Assembly (NCBI RefSeq): GCF_000025705.1
Contig: NC_013959.1
Span: 1,293,063 to 1,357,062, forward strand
DNA from: Sideroxydans lithotrophicus ES-1
GTDB lineage: Bacteria; Pseudomonadota; Gammaproteobacteria; Burkholderiales; Gallionellaceae
Direction of reading: 5' to 3'
DNA: 64,000 bases
Shown: positions 19,671 through 29,442 of the stretch, one piece after another
Position numbering within the stretch: position 1 is the first letter of the stretch
Layout: each line of letters begins with the position of its first letter
Position numbers and translations under genes: made by a program
Notes under the pieces: model-generated
The model's input: the letters and a program-made list of their open reading frames with translations, nothing else
Database searches by the model: none
What the model was told of the DNA's origin: nothing

Positions 19671-20875
19671 TGGGCAAACTCGCTAAAGAGTCGCTTGCCA
19701 GGATTCCCAGCGGTGTATGGGTACTGGGTTTCGTCAGTCTGCTGATGGACGTGTCATCGGAAATGATCCATAGCCTGCTGCCGTTGTTCATGGTCACGGT
19801 GCTGGGGGCCAGCGCATTGACGGTCGGTGTGATCGAGGGCATCGCAGAGTCCACGGCGTTGCTGGTGAAGGTATTCTCGGGCGCGCTGAGCGACTATCTT
19901 GGCAAGCGTAAAGGGCTGGCGCTGTTCGGCTATGCCATGGGCGCGCTGACCAAGCCGATGTTCGCGCTGGCCTCCGGCGTGGGCATGGTGCTGGCGGCAC
20001 GCTTTCTCGACCGTATCGGCAAGGGGGTACGCGGTGCGCCGCGCGATGCCTTGATTGCCGAGATCACGCCAGCCGGGATACGTGGTGCAGCGTTCGGCTT
20101 GCGCCAGTCGCTGGATACGGTGGGTGCGTTCCTCGGGCCATTGCTGGGCACCGCCTTGATGCTATTGTGGCTCAACGATTTTCGCGCGGTGTTCTGGGTG
20201 GCGGTGATCCCGGGGTTGCTGGCTGTCGCATTGCTGTTGTTCGGCGTACACGAACCGAAAAGCGGGGAAGCGCAGCAGCCCAACAACCCGGTCAGCCGCG
20301 AGAATCTGCAGCGGCTTGGTAGCGATTATTGGTGGTTGGTCGGCATCGGCGCGGTGTTCACGCTGGCACGCTTTAGCGAAGCCTTCCTCGTGCTGCGCGC
20401 AGCACAGGGCGGGATTCCCGTCGCTTTGGTGCCGCTGGTGATGGTGGCGATGAATGTGATCTATGCCGCGTCGGCATATCCGTTCGGCAAGCTTTCCGAC
20501 GGCATGAGCCACACCAGGCTGCTGGCGATGGGGCTTGCGGTATTGATCGCGGCCGACCTGGTGCTGGCGAGCAACGACCATTGGGTGACGGTGTTGCTTG
20601 GTGTGGGGTTGTGGGGAGTGCACATGGGCATCACGCAGGGCTTGCTGGCGCGCATGGTGGCGGATGTGACACCCGAGGATCTGCGCGGTACGGCATACGG
20701 TTTCTTCAATCTGATGAGCGGGCTGGCGATGCTGGTTGCCAGCATGCTGGCGGGACTGCTCTGGGATCGCGTTGGCCCCTCTTTTACCTTTTATGCTGGC
20801 GTGGGTTTTTGTCTGATTGCAGGTTTTGCATTGGCCTGGAAGCCAGCAAGGGCGGGAGATTTAAGCAAGAATTAA
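19670..20875 (+). CDS. Major facilitator superfamily transporter
   Basis: A 401-aa, 12-helix permease. The loop between helices 2 and 3 carries GALSDYLGKRKG (motif A), and RIGKGVRGAPRDALIAEITP is a signature of an MFS subgroup often annotated as related to multidrug or siderophore-intermediate export. The central loop is short, with VHEPKSGEAQQPNNP. Its ATG overlaps the stop of the DUF188 gene. The substrate cannot be inferred. Confidence 0.88.
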   Translation: MGKLAKESLARIPSGVWVLGFVSLLMDVSSEMIHSLLPLFMVTVLGASALTVGVIEGIAESTALLVKVFSGALSDYLGKRKGLALFGYAMGALTKPMFALASGVGMVLAARFLDRIGKGVRGAPRDALIAEITPAGIRGAAFGLRQSLDTVGAFLGPLLGTALMLLWLNDFRAVFWVAVIPGLLAVALLLFGVHEPKSGEAQQPNNPVSRENLQRLGSDYWWLVGIGAVFTLARFSEAFLVLRAAQGGIPVALVPLVMVAMNVIYAASAYPFGKLSDGMSHTRLLAMGLAVLIAADLVLASNDHWVTVLLGVGLWGVHMGITQGLLARMVADVTPEDLRGTAYGFFNLMSGLAMLVASMLAGLLWDRVGPSFTFYAGVGFCLIAGFALAWKPARAGDLSKN

Positions 20876-21091
20876 GAATTCCTGCCTATAGTGCAGGAAT
20901 ACAACACTCCAGCTTGGAGAATGTAAAATTTAAGGTAAAATCCGCGCCGTTTTGTGCAGGACTTATAGTAACAATATCTGCCTTACCAATCGAGCAACGG
21001 GATTTTCCTTGGACGTGGTGCGCTGAGCTGATTAAAGTGATTGGCGCTTATCGACCAGGAATTCGTTTGTTTAACAATTTTCAGGTGGTGT

Positions 21092-21736
21092 ATGCAGCAA
21101 GTAAATGCAAATCATGCCGGCAAAGATGAACAGGCAGCAGTGAAGGTGTGGGACCGGTTCCTCCGGTTCTTCCACTGGACGCTGGTGCTGTGCTTTGCGA
21201 CAGCTTTCATTTCGGGTGAGGTGCACTTGTCCGAGATACATGTGCTGGTCGGGTATGTGCTGTGTGTATTGCTGGCGGCCAGGCTGTTTTGGGGATTCAA
21301 AGGCAGCGAATATGCGCGCTTCCGCGCCTTTATCTTTCCTGTCAGCGAGGCTATCGAGTATCTGCGCTCGATGCTCAAGGGTAACCCCAAACATTATTAC
21401 GGACATAACCCGGCAGGCGCATTGATGGTGTTCACGCTGTTCGGGTTGCTGGCGGCGATATTTGTGTCGGGCCTGCTTACTCTGGGTACCATAGACTTCG
21501 AAGGGCCATTGGTCTTCCTGGCGAACCGGGTGACTGACGAGTCCAGCTATGCGTTTCGCCATGTCCACGAATTTCTTCCCAACGTGGCACTTGCGTTGGT
21601 AGTACTGCACCTTCTGGGTGTATTGGTTGGCAGCATCCAGCACAAGGAAAATCTTGTGAGGGCGATGATCACCGGGAAGAAATCACCACCAAAGCAATCA
21701 AGTTCCAGCAGTCAAAACGATAAAGAGGAGAGTTAA
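21092..21736 (+). CDS. Cytochrome b561-type membrane cytochrome of the SHP/DHC operon
   Basis: A 214-aa protein with four transmembrane helices and heme-ligand histidines in the usual places: FLRFFHWTLVLCF (helix 1), SEIHVLVGYVL (helix 2), and FRHVHEFLPNVALALVVLHLLGVLVGS (helices 3-4). It is of the Ni-Fe hydrogenase/b561 type that passes quinol electrons to periplasmic cytochromes. The start at 21092 (MQQVNANHAGKDE) is preferred; upstream in-frame codons look non-coding. It is the first gene of a run of four with gaps of 0, 12 and 17 bases (to 21737, 22376 and 22798). Established homologous operons pair this protein with DHC and SHP. Confidence 0.92.
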   Translation: MQQVNANHAGKDEQAAVKVWDRFLRFFHWTLVLCFATAFISGEVHLSEIHVLVGYVLCVLLAARLFWGFKGSEYARFRAFIFPVSEAIEYLRSMLKGNPKHYYGHNPAGALMVFTLFGLLAAIFVSGLLTLGTIDFEGPLVFLANRVTDESSYAFRHVHEFLPNVALALVVLHLLGVLVGSIQHKENLVRAMITGKKSPPKQSSSSSQNDKEES

Positions 21737-22363
21737 ATGAAGGGCATCCAGTTTATGAGTGCCGCCGTGCTGTGCTTGGCGGCTCTATCCGGGACGGCGT
21801 TCGCGCAGGAGTCGGCTTTCGATATGCCGCTGACATCCAGTGCGTATGTGAAGGACTATGAATCGTTCAAGCTTGCGGCAGCGAACGATACCGAAGTATC
21901 CGTGAAGAAGTCGAACAGCGCCGCCCCAGTGGTAGCCGCGACTCCATTCGAGCCCCCGTTGATCACGGGCGGCAAGGTGCACCAGTATCTCGGTCTTGGA
22001 ACCATCGTCCTGGCGGGATTGACGGCAGTGACAGCGCCGGGCGAAGGCTGCGAGACCAACTGTACGGCGCAGGCAAACCAGCCGCGCCAGACCAACGGTA
22101 CGCACGCCAAGCTGGCAAAGGCGACCGTTGCGATGGCTGCAGCAGCCATCACCACAGGCCTGATCACGCACTGGGACGATTTCCATCTGGCGGACGGCAT
22201 CACCGATCCTGATAATCTGCATATACTGCTGGGCGTGACCGGCGCTGCACTGATGGCTTATGCCGTGAACAAGTCGAAGAATTCGACTGTGCCGGTCAGC
22301 CATGCAGGCATCGCCGAGATGGGCGCACTGGGCATGGTGGCTGCGATCAAGATCACCTGGTAA
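21737..22363 (+). CDS. Exported four-helix membrane protein with a His at each helix, unrecognised
   Basis: This 208-aa protein has a cleavable signal peptide (MKGIQFMSAAVLCLAALSGTAFA) and an Ala/Ser linker to about residue 70. Four hydrophobic helices each begin with His: VHQYLGLGTIVLAGL, THAKLAKATVAMAAAA, LHILLGVTGAALMAY and SHAGIAEMGALGMVAA. Helix 2 also ends in THWDDFH, and the helix 1-2 loop holds CETNC. The pattern resembles membrane b-type cytochromes, with paired His on one face, but I recognise no family. It starts one base after the b561 stop and precedes SHP and DHC. A quinol- or cytochrome-linked heme protein is the working guess; a structural subunit is the alternative. Confidence 0.75.
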   Translation: MKGIQFMSAAVLCLAALSGTAFAQESAFDMPLTSSAYVKDYESFKLAAANDTEVSVKKSNSAAPVVAATPFEPPLITGGKVHQYLGLGTIVLAGLTAVTAPGEGCETNCTAQANQPRQTNGTHAKLAKATVAMAAAAITTGLITHWDDFHLADGITDPDNLHILLGVTGAALMAYAVNKSKNSTVPVSHAGIAEMGALGMVAAIKITW

Positions 22364-22375
22364 CGGAGAGTGAGA

Positions 22376-22780
22376 ATGAAACCACTATTCACATTGATGG
22401 CGTTGATCGGCACGCTGGTCATGGCTTCCGCCGCATCGGCGACCCCCGCCAGCGACGAGCTGTTTGCCCGGTACAAGTCTGAGGGGGCTTCCGGTTTCGA
22501 CGCTGAACGCGGCAAAGCGGACTGGGCCAAAGAGGGCAAGGTCGAGGATGGCGTGAAGATGAATTGTTCGACTTGCCACGGCGACGACCTGCGCAAGCCT
22601 GGCAAGCACAAAAAGACCGGGAAGGTCATCGAGCCGATGGCTCCCAGCGTCAATCCGGAGCGCTTCACGGATGCCAAGAAGATCGAAAAATGGTTCAAGC
22701 GTAATTGCAATGACGCTTGGGGTCGCGAATGTACAGCGCAGGAAAAGGGCGATGTCCTTAAGTTCCTGCTGAGCAAGTGA
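22376..22780 (+). CDS. SHP-type (sphaeroides heme protein, DUF1924) cytochrome c
   Basis: A 134-aa periplasmic monoheme cytochrome: signal peptide ending SAASA, heme site CSTCHG, then KTGKVIEPMAPSVNPERF and EKWFKRNCNDAWGRECT. This strongly recalls Rhodobacter sphaeroides SHP, including the RNCN segment that provides the unusual Asn sixth ligand and the disulfide-forming cysteines. SHP binds oxygen and NO at its reduced heme. The ATG at 22376 with GGAGA seven bases ahead is preferred. Together with DHC and b561 it forms an electron chain from the quinone pool to a ligand-binding terminal heme. Confidence 0.9.
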   Translation: MKPLFTLMALIGTLVMASAASATPASDELFARYKSEGASGFDAERGKADWAKEGKVEDGVKMNCSTCHGDDLRKPGKHKKTGKVIEPMAPSVNPERFTDAKKIEKWFKRNCNDAWGRECTAQEKGDVLKFLLSK

Positions 22781-22797
22781 GGATCGGAGAGATGATG

Positions 22798-23355
22798 ATG
22801 CAAAATAAATTCAAAGCAGCTCTGTTGGCTGCAGCATTGCTGATGAGCAGCGGGGCAGCGATGGCGGAACAGAACTTCTGGCAATGGTTGGGCAACTTCT
22901 CGCGTCAAAAAGGCGTGCAACCGGTCGATAACAAGACCTACTCGGACGAGTGCGGCTCATGCCACTACGCCTACCCACCCGGCCTGTTGCCGAGCAAATC
23001 GTGGGCGAAGCTGCTGGACGAAAAGGCCTTGAACGATCACTTCGGCGAGAATGCTTCGCTGGACAAGGACACCCTGAAGACCATCTACGATTACGCGATG
23101 GACAATGCCGCGGAGAAATCCTGGTACAAGCGTTCGCGCAAGATCGCGCTGGCGACCGAAGACGGCGATGCTCCGATACGTATCACCGAGGTGAGTTACA
23201 TCAAGCGCAAGCACCACGACATCCCGGAGAAGATGATCAAGGGCAACAAGGATGTCAAATCCCTGAGCTACTGCAACGCATGCCACACCAAAGCTGACAA
23301 GGGCATCTTCGACAGCGACACCGTGTCCATCCCGAACTATCCTGACTGGGATTGA
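22798..23355 (+). CDS. Diheme cytochrome c (DHC)
   Basis: A 185-aa periplasmic protein: signal peptide ending GAAMA, first heme site CGSCHYAYPPGLLPSKSW, second heme site CNACHTKADKG near the C-terminus. The YPPGLLP and KRKHHDIPEKM segments are typical of DHC, the known electron donor to SHP. Three ATGs lie in a row at 22792, 22795 and 22798; spacing from GGAG favours the last (MQNKFK). It is the last gene of the four-gene run and is followed by a terminator 24 bases on. Confidence 0.92.
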   Translation: MQNKFKAALLAAALLMSSGAAMAEQNFWQWLGNFSRQKGVQPVDNKTYSDECGSCHYAYPPGLLPSKSWAKLLDEKALNDHFGENASLDKDTLKTIYDYAMDNAAEKSWYKRSRKIALATEDGDAPIRITEVSYIKRKHHDIPEKMIKGNKDVKSLSYCNACHTKADKGIFDSDTVSIPNYPDWD

Positions 23356-23378
23356 TGCAGCTTAGATGTGTAAACATG

Positions 23379-23405
23379 AAGGGCAGCCTGGGCTGCCCTT
23401 TTTGT
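23379..23405 (+). terminator. Rho-independent terminator of the cytochrome operon
   Basis: The stem AAGGGCAGCC / GGCTGCCCTT is followed by a run of T on the plus strand. It lies between the DHC stop and the hslO promoter region. Confidence 0.85.
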
Positions 23406-23441
23406 TTCTGAGCCACTGGCTCGGTGTTATCATCGCGCGCC

Positions 23442-24326
23442 ATGAAGACTTCATCCGATTCCCTGCGACGTTTTCTGTTTGAACATGCACCGATACGCGG
23501 CGAGATAGTGCGCCTCGATGCAGTTTGGCAGAGCGTGATCGAACGCCACAATTACCCGGCTGTGCTGCGCGACCTGATGGGGGAGTTGTGTGCCGCCACT
23601 GCATTGCTGGCGGCGACGCTCAAGCTGCAAGGATCCATGGTGTTGCAGATACACGGCAAGGGCGCGGTGAAACTGCTGGTAGTGGAATGTTCCGGCGATC
23701 TGGAGATGCGCGCAACCGCGAAATGGGAAGGCGATCTGGCGCAAGGTACGCTGCAGGATCTGGTCGGGGGTGACGGGCGCTTCGTCATCACGCTCGACCC
23801 CAAGGACGGCAACCAGGCTTATCAGGGTATCGTCGCCCTGGAAGGCGATAGCATCGCCGAGATCCTGCAGAACTACATGACGCGCTCCGAGCAGTTGGAG
23901 ACTCGCCTCTGGCTGGCAGCAGACGGCAAGCATGCGGCAGGCATGTTGTTGCAGAAGCTTCCCGCACAGGCGGAACTGCACGATGATGACCCGTGGGAGC
24001 GCGCCGTGCTGATCGCCAATACGCTCAAGCCCGAAGAGTTGCTGAACGTTCCTGCAAGTGAGTTGGTGCATTTTCTGTATCACGAGGAAGATATACGCTT
24101 GTTCGATGCGCAGGAGGTGGTGTTCCGTTGCACTTGCTCGCGCGAGAACGTGGGGCGCATGTTGCGCATGCTTGGTCGGGAAGAGGTGGATTCGATACTG
24201 GCCGAGCGTGGCGACGTCGAGGTGCACTGCGAGTTCTGCAACCAGCGCTATGTGTTCGATCGCGTGGATGCCGATGCGGTGTTCGCCGATATCATCGTGA
24301 TGGCGGCAAGCGACACGCGCCACTAG
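23442..24326 (+). CDS. hslO: Hsp33 redox-regulated holdase chaperone
   Basis: A 294-aa protein with the N-terminal Hsp33 fold (LMGELCAATALLAATLK, GSMVLQIHGKGAVKLLVVEC) and the C-terminal zinc switch formed by CTCSRENV and CEFCNQRYVF (CxC plus CxxC). Under oxidation the four Cys form disulfides, zinc leaves and the chaperone is activated. The start at 23442 (MKTSSDSLRRFLFEH) suits the family better than an upstream codon. It converges with the FAD-dehydrogenase gene, sharing 4 bases at the stops. Confidence 0.96.
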   Translation: MKTSSDSLRRFLFEHAPIRGEIVRLDAVWQSVIERHNYPAVLRDLMGELCAATALLAATLKLQGSMVLQIHGKGAVKLLVVECSGDLEMRATAKWEGDLAQGTLQDLVGGDGRFVITLDPKDGNQAYQGIVALEGDSIAEILQNYMTRSEQLETRLWLAADGKHAAGMLLQKLPAQAELHDDDPWERAVLIANTLKPEELLNVPASELVHFLYHEEDIRLFDAQEVVFRCTCSRENVGRMLRMLGREEVDSILAERGDVEVHCEFCNQRYVFDRVDADAVFADIIVMAASDTRH

Positions 24327-25921
24327 GCCTTTTGCTGCATATCCAGTCCGACTGCTTCTGCCACCTCGATGCCGTCCACCGCCGCGGAAAGGATCCCGCC
24401 CGCATAACCTGCGCCTTCGCCGGCCGGATACAGTCCCTTGATGTTGATACTCTGGAAATCATCGCCGCGCCTGATGCGTACGGGCGATGATGTGCGTGTC
24501 TCGACCCCGGTCAGCACGGCATCGTCCATGGCAAATCCCTTGATCTGTTTATCGAATGCGGGCAATGCTTCGCGGATGGCGGCGATGGCGTAATCGGGCA
24601 AGGCGGTGGAGAGATCGGTGGGTGTCACGCCGGGCGTGTAGGAAGGCACGACTTCGCCGAGATGGGAGGAGGGACGCCCGGCGAGGAAATCGCCGACGCG
24701 TTGTGCCGGAGCTGCGTAACTTTTGCCGCCCAGTTCGAAAGCGCGCGCTTCCCATTTGCGCTGGAACTCTACGCCCGCCAGTACATCGCCCTCGTAGTCA
24801 GCCGGGGTAATCCCCACGACAATCCCGCTGTTGGCGTTGCGTTCGTTGCGCGAATACTGGCTCATGCCGTTGGTCACCACACGGCCTTCTTCGGAGGTCG
24901 CCGCCACCACCGTACCACCGGGGCACATGCAGAAACTGTATACCGAGCGCCCGTTGCTGGCGTGGTGCACCAGTTTGTAGTCGGCCGCGCCCAGCAGGGG
25001 ATTGCCGGCGTTGGGGCCGAGACGAGCGCGGTCGATGACGGCCTGCGGGTGTTCGATGCGGAAGCCGATGGAGAAGGGCTTGGCCTCCATGTAGACGCCG
25101 CGTTCATGCAGCATCTCGAAGGTGTCGCGCGCGCTGTGGCCGACTGCCAGCACTACATGCTTTGTCGCGATGCGCTCGCCATTCACCAGAACTACACCGC
25201 ACACCTGTCCGTCTGTAATCTCTATATCCGTCACGCGACTCTGGAAGCGTATCTCGGCACCCAGCGCTTCCATGTTATAGCGCATCTCTTCAACCATGCC
25301 GACCAGGCGAAAGGTGCCGATGTGCGGCTTGCTCACGTACATGATCTCTTCCGGTGCACCGGCCTTGACAAATTCGGTGAGCACCTTGCGTCCATAGAAT
25401 TTCGGATCCTTGATCTGGCTGTGCAACTTGCCATCGGAGAACGTGCCCGCGCCACCCTCGCCGAACTGCACGTTGGATTCGGGGTTGAGCTTGCCTTTGC
25501 GCCACAGGCCCCAGGTGTCCTTGGTACGTTCGCGTACTTCCTTGCCGCGTTCGAGGATGATCGGTCGGAAGCCCATCTGGGCCAGCAGCAGGCCGGCAAA
25601 GATGCCGCAGGGACCGGTGCCGATGACTACAGGACGCTCGCTCAGGCCCTGCGGTGCATGAGCCACGAAACGGTAGCTCATGTCGGGCGCCGGGTTCACA
25701 TGCGAAATGTTCTTCTTGAGCAATGCGGATTCGTTCTTTATCTCTGCATCCACGGTGTAAACCAGCACGATGGCATTGCGCTTGCGTGCGTCATAACCGC
25801 GCCGGAAGATCGTATAGCCGATCAATTCGGGTGCGGCGATGTTCAAACGCTTCAAGATGGCTTCGGATAGAGCTTCTGCGGGATGGTCGAGCGGAAGACG
25901 GATTTCAGTGAGACGTAACAT
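24323..25921 (-). CDS. FAD-dependent dehydrogenase of the COG2509 type
   Basis: A 532-aa flavoprotein. A ferredoxin-like N-terminal part (residues 1-95, RRGYDARKRNAIVLVYTVD) precedes a Rossmann FAD site VIGTGPCGIFAGLLLAQMG and ERGKEVRERT. The motifs NVQFGEGGAGTFSDGKL and FCMCPGGTVVAATSE are characteristic of this uncharacterised but widespread group. The FAD is closed by GLYPAGEGAGYAGGI. The substrate is unknown. It stands alone on the minus strand. Confidence 0.88.
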   Translation of the reverse strand: MLRLTEIRLPLDHPAEALSEAILKRLNIAAPELIGYTIFRRGYDARKRNAIVLVYTVDAEIKNESALLKKNISHVNPAPDMSYRFVAHAPQGLSERPVVIGTGPCGIFAGLLLAQMGFRPIILERGKEVRERTKDTWGLWRKGKLNPESNVQFGEGGAGTFSDGKLHSQIKDPKFYGRKVLTEFVKAGAPEEIMYVSKPHIGTFRLVGMVEEMRYNMEALGAEIRFQSRVTDIEITDGQVCGVVLVNGERIATKHVVLAVGHSARDTFEMLHERGVYMEAKPFSIGFRIEHPQAVIDRARLGPNAGNPLLGAADYKLVHHASNGRSVYSFCMCPGGTVVAATSEEGRVVTNGMSQYSRNERNANSGIVVGITPADYEGDVLAGVEFQRKWEARAFELGGKSYAAPAQRVGDFLAGRPSSHLGEVVPSYTPGVTPTDLSTALPDYAIAAIREALPAFDKQIKGFAMDDAVLTGVETRTSSPVRIRRGDDFQSINIKGLYPAGEGAGYAGGILSAAVDGIEVAEAVGLDMQQKA

Positions 25922-26070
25922 TTTGTCATTCTAACCCGCGGGGATTCCAGTTTGCGACTTTGCAGGGTCTTTTAACTATGGTTGGAGAGTGGTTTTGATG
26001 GTATGTTGTCAAAAAACGATTTCGTTTCATATTGCTCAAACGAATTCAGAATAAATATAAAGGCTTGTCC

Positions 26071-29000
26071 ATGTCATCCAGTAATGCCACATTGCGGCAC
26101 ATGATCTGGTTCTTGTCGGCTCTGACTGTGTTGTTCGTCGTTGTCTGGCAAGCGCCCGCGTTTTACGTCGTGGAAGGACTGGCCAACTATCTGCCGCTGC
26201 ACATGTTTGCCGAAACTTTCTCCATCGTCGTATCCATGATGGTATTCGGCGTCGCCTGGAACGTCTACAGCAAGGAGCGTCCGGGCAATATCGTGATCCT
26301 TGCCTGTGCGCTGCTGGCAGTTGGGTTGATCGATTTCGCCCACATGTTGTCGTTCAAGGGCATGCCCGAGTTCATCACTCCCAGCAGCCCGGAAAAAGCC
26401 ATCAATTTATGGTTGTCAGCCCGCTTGATTGCAGCGTTGGCTCTGCTCACTACGGTGCTGCGGCCATGGCGACCTTTGCAGGATTCGTACACTCGCTACT
26501 GGTTGCTTGCAGGCAGTCTCGCTATCGCGACAACGGTGATATGGTGGGGGCTGGCATATCCGCAAGACTGGCCGCACACCTTCATTGCCGGACAGGGGCT
26601 GACGTCGTTCAAGATAGGCGCTGAATACACGATCATTGCCGCACTGACGGTCCCCGCTGCAATGTTCTACCTGCGGGCAAGGCAACCGCAACCCTATGAT
26701 GCAGCCAGTCTGTTCGCCGCATCTGTCATCACCATCCTGAGCGAACTGAGCTTCACGCTGTATTCTGATGTTTCCGACGTCTTCAATCTGCTCGGGCATC
26801 TGTACAAGATCGTGGCTTATATCTTCATTTACCGCGCGGTGTTCATGGGCAGTGTGCGTGAGCCGTTCCAGCGACTGGATACCGAATTCACCGAAAACAA
26901 ACGGATCGCACAGGAGTTGCATGCAGCATCGCTCTATACCCGCAGCCTGATCGAAGCGAGCCTGGACCCGCTGGTGACCATCAGTGCAGAAGGCAAGGTC
27001 ACGGATGTCAACAAGGCGACGGAAGTAGTAACCGGCAGAAGTCGTTCCGAATTGATAGGAACGGATTTTTCCGACTACTTCACCGAACCGGGCAGGGCGC
27101 GCGAAGGATATCGGCAAGTGTTTCAGCAAGGCTTCGTCACCGATTATCCTTTGGCCATCCGGCGCAAGGATGGGCATATTACAGACGTGCTGTACAACGC
27201 CGGCGTTTATCGCAATGAAACAGGTGAGGTGCTGGGAGTGTTTGCCGCAGCGCGTGACATCACCGAACGCAAACGGGCCGAACTCAAGCTGCGCGAAAGC
27301 GAACAGGCATTTCGCATGCTGGCAGAGAATTCACCCGATGTCATCGTGCGTTATGACAGGGAAGGTCGACGTACCTATGTCAATCCGGAGTTCGAACGGG
27401 TAAATCATCTGTCAGCCGAGCAGGTTTACGGCAAGAAGCCGCTCGAACTTTCAACAGAACTTAAACCTAGAGCGGATGAATTCACCGGCAAGCTCATGCA
27501 GGCGATGGAGTCCGGAACCGTTACCAAAGTGGATATGGACTGGATCGGCAATGACGGCAAGCTGATCTGCTGGTTTGTGCGCGTCGTGCCAGAGTTCGAT
27601 GCGGGGGGGGATGTGGTCAGCGCCCTGACAATCTGGAGCGACATTTCGGATCGCAAGCGGGCGGAACAGGAATTGCAGGAACAGGATCGGCATTCCCAAT
27701 CTTTGCTTCGTCTTTCCAGGAATTTGGAAAGGTCACAGGCTTATTCGGAGGTGGTGAATGCCGCGCGGAGCGAAGTCAGGGAAATCCTTGGTTATCAGAA
27801 CTTGTGGACATATCTCCTGAGCGATGACAGAAAGTACTTCACCGCGCTGGTCGCCAGCGGTCCCGAATCGGACACGGTCATGTCAGAGGAAGGAACAGCC
27901 AGGCTCACCATCGAAGGTGATCGCATGCTGGAGGAGATCGCAGAAGCCAAAGAGATCGTGATCGTCGCGGATGCAAGGACCGACGAGCGGGTGAACAAGG
28001 AGATCGTGGCGCAATTGGGGAACAGAACGATCGTGAATGTACCGATCGCCCTGTTCGACCGGCACTTGGGCACGGTAGGCATGGGCACCTTCGGTGACGA
28101 GGGAGTACGCATCCCTTCAGTGTCCGAGCAGAAATACCTGATGGCACTGGCGAGTCATATGGCGGCAGCGATCGATCGTATCCACTTGCTGGCAGAGCGC
28201 AAGAAGGCCGAAAAGGAACTGCGCGAACTCAACAACGATTTCGTCACTCTGCTGGAAAATACGGGCGACTTCATCTACTTCAAGGACAAGGACGGTCGAT
28301 TCCGTTTTTGCAGCCAGACGCTGGCGAGCGTCACCGGCCACCGCAACTGGCGCGACATGATCGGCAAGCACGATCTGGAGGTTTTTCCTGCGGATACGGC
28401 GCGCATCTATTACGAGGAGGAATTGCCAATCTTTCAGGAGGGCAAGCCTTTACTGAACAAGACGAACCCTTATTACGATGATAAAGGCAGGCAAGGCTGG
28501 GTGAATACCAACAAATGGCCGGTATTCAGCGATGACAAAAAAAGCGTCATCGGAATATTCGGGATCAGCCGCGATGTCACTGAACTCAAGCAGGCTGAAG
28601 ACAGGATCATGGCGCTCAATCGCGATCTGGAACGACGAGTGGCTGAGCGTACGGCGCAACTTGAAGTTGCCAATAAGGAGCTGGAGGCATTTTCGTATTC
28701 AGTCTCGCACGACTTGCGTACGCCGTTGCGTGCCATTGATGGCTTCTCGCATATCTTGCAGGAAGACTATGCAGGCAAGCTGGACGATGAAGGCAAACGG
28801 CTGCTGAAAGTGGTGCGGGACAACGCAAACAGGATGGGACTGCTCATCGACGATATCCTGAAATTCTCGCGTGCAGGCCGAATCGAGATCAGCTTTTCCG
28901 AGATCGACATGGAGAAGCTGGCTCATGAGGTTTTCGACGAGCTGCGGCTCGCAATCGCCGGAGGAGGCCTGGAAATGGACATTGGACACATTCCATCTGC

Positions 29001-29358
29001 CAGGGGGGATCGTGCCATGATGCATCAGGTGTTCGTCAACCTGCTTTCCAATGCCATCAAGTTCAGCCGCAATCGGGAGCCCGCCCGAATCGAAGTTGGG
29101 GCCACGACGGGCTCGGATGAGACCATTTACCATGTGAAGGACAACGGCGCCGGTTTCGATATGCAATATGTAGACAAGCTTTTTGGCGTATTTCAGCGTC
29201 TGCACAGCATGGAAGAATTCGAGGGTACCGGTATCGGGCTCGCCATCGTAAAACGCATCATCACCCGGCATGGTGGCAGGGTGTGGGCGGAGGGCAAGAT
29301 CAACGAAGGTGCGACGATCTATTTTGCATTGCCGGCCAAGATTGCTGAACGAGGCTGA
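26071..29358 (+). CDS. MASE3-PAS-PAS-GAF-PAS hybrid-type sensor histidine kinase
   Basis: A 1095-aa kinase. Residues about 10-245 form a multi-helix MASE3-type membrane sensor ([31 protein letters not shown] split over helices). Two PAS domains follow (about 265-390 and 400-535), a GAF domain (about 555-700, ending [26 protein letters not shown]), a third PAS (about 710-835), a coiled coil, and a phytochrome-like kinase core with [20 protein letters not shown] (His880) and [21 protein letters not shown]. The upstream TTG at 26032 is less likely than the ATG at 26071. It heads a four-gene signalling cluster. MASE3 ligands are unknown. Confidence 0.9.
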   Translation: MSSSNATLRHMIWFLSALTVLFVVVWQAPAFYVVEGLANYLPLHMFAETFSIVVSMMVFGVAWNVYSKERPGNIVILACALLAVGLIDFAHMLSFKGMPEFITPSSPEKAINLWLSARLIAALALLTTVLRPWRPLQDSYTRYWLLAGSLAIATTVIWWGLAYPQDWPHTFIAGQGLTSFKIGAEYTIIAALTVPAAMFYLRARQPQPYDAASLFAASVITILSELSFTLYSDVSDVFNLLGHLYKIVAYIFIYRAVFMGSVREPFQRLDTEFTENKRIAQELHAASLYTRSLIEASLDPLVTISAEGKVTDVNKATEVVTGRSRSELIGTDFSDYFTEPGRAREGYRQVFQQGFVTDYPLAIRRKDGHITDVLYNAGVYRNETGEVLGVFAAARDITERKRAELKLRESEQAFRMLAENSPDVIVRYDREGRRTYVNPEFERVNHLSAEQVYGKKPLELSTELKPRADEFTGKLMQAMESGTVTKVDMDWIGNDGKLICWFVRVVPEFDAGGDVVSALTIWSDISDRKRAEQELQEQDRHSQSLLRLSRNLERSQAYSEVVNAARSEVREILGYQNLWTYLLSDDRKYFTALVASGPESDTVMSEEGTARLTIEGDRMLEEIAEAKEIVIVADARTDERVNKEIVAQLGNRTIVNVPIALFDRHLGTVGMGTFGDEGVRIPSVSEQKYLMALASHMAAAIDRIHLLAERKKAEKELRELNNDFVTLLENTGDFIYFKDKDGRFRFCSQTLASVTGHRNWRDMIGKHDLEVFPADTARIYYEEELPIFQEGKPLLNKTNPYYDDKGRQGWVNTNKWPVFSDDKKSVIGIFGISRDVTELKQAEDRIMALNRDLERRVAERTAQLEVANKELEAFSYSVSHDLRTPLRAIDGFSHILQEDYAGKLDDEGKRLLKVVRDNANRMGLLIDDILKFSRAGRIEISFSEIDMEKLAHEVFDELRLAIAGGGLEMDIGHIPSARGDRAMMHQVFVNLLSNAIKFSRNREPARIEVGATTGSDETIYHVKDNGAGFDMQYVDKLFGVFQRLHSMEEFEGTGIGLAIVKRIITRHGGRVWAEGKINEGATIYFALPAKIAERG

Positions 29359-29442
29359 TGCCTTGAAGCGCACGCTTGGGAAATGGCAATGTTTTGATTC
29401 GAGAGTAAATGTCAATGTACGATCGTGCTGACGGTGGCCAGT

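Noticed and set aside
24662-25870. 402-codon plus-strand frame opposite the FAD-dehydrogenase
   Set aside because: Reverse-frame read of a conserved flavoprotein; composition is atypical for a protein.
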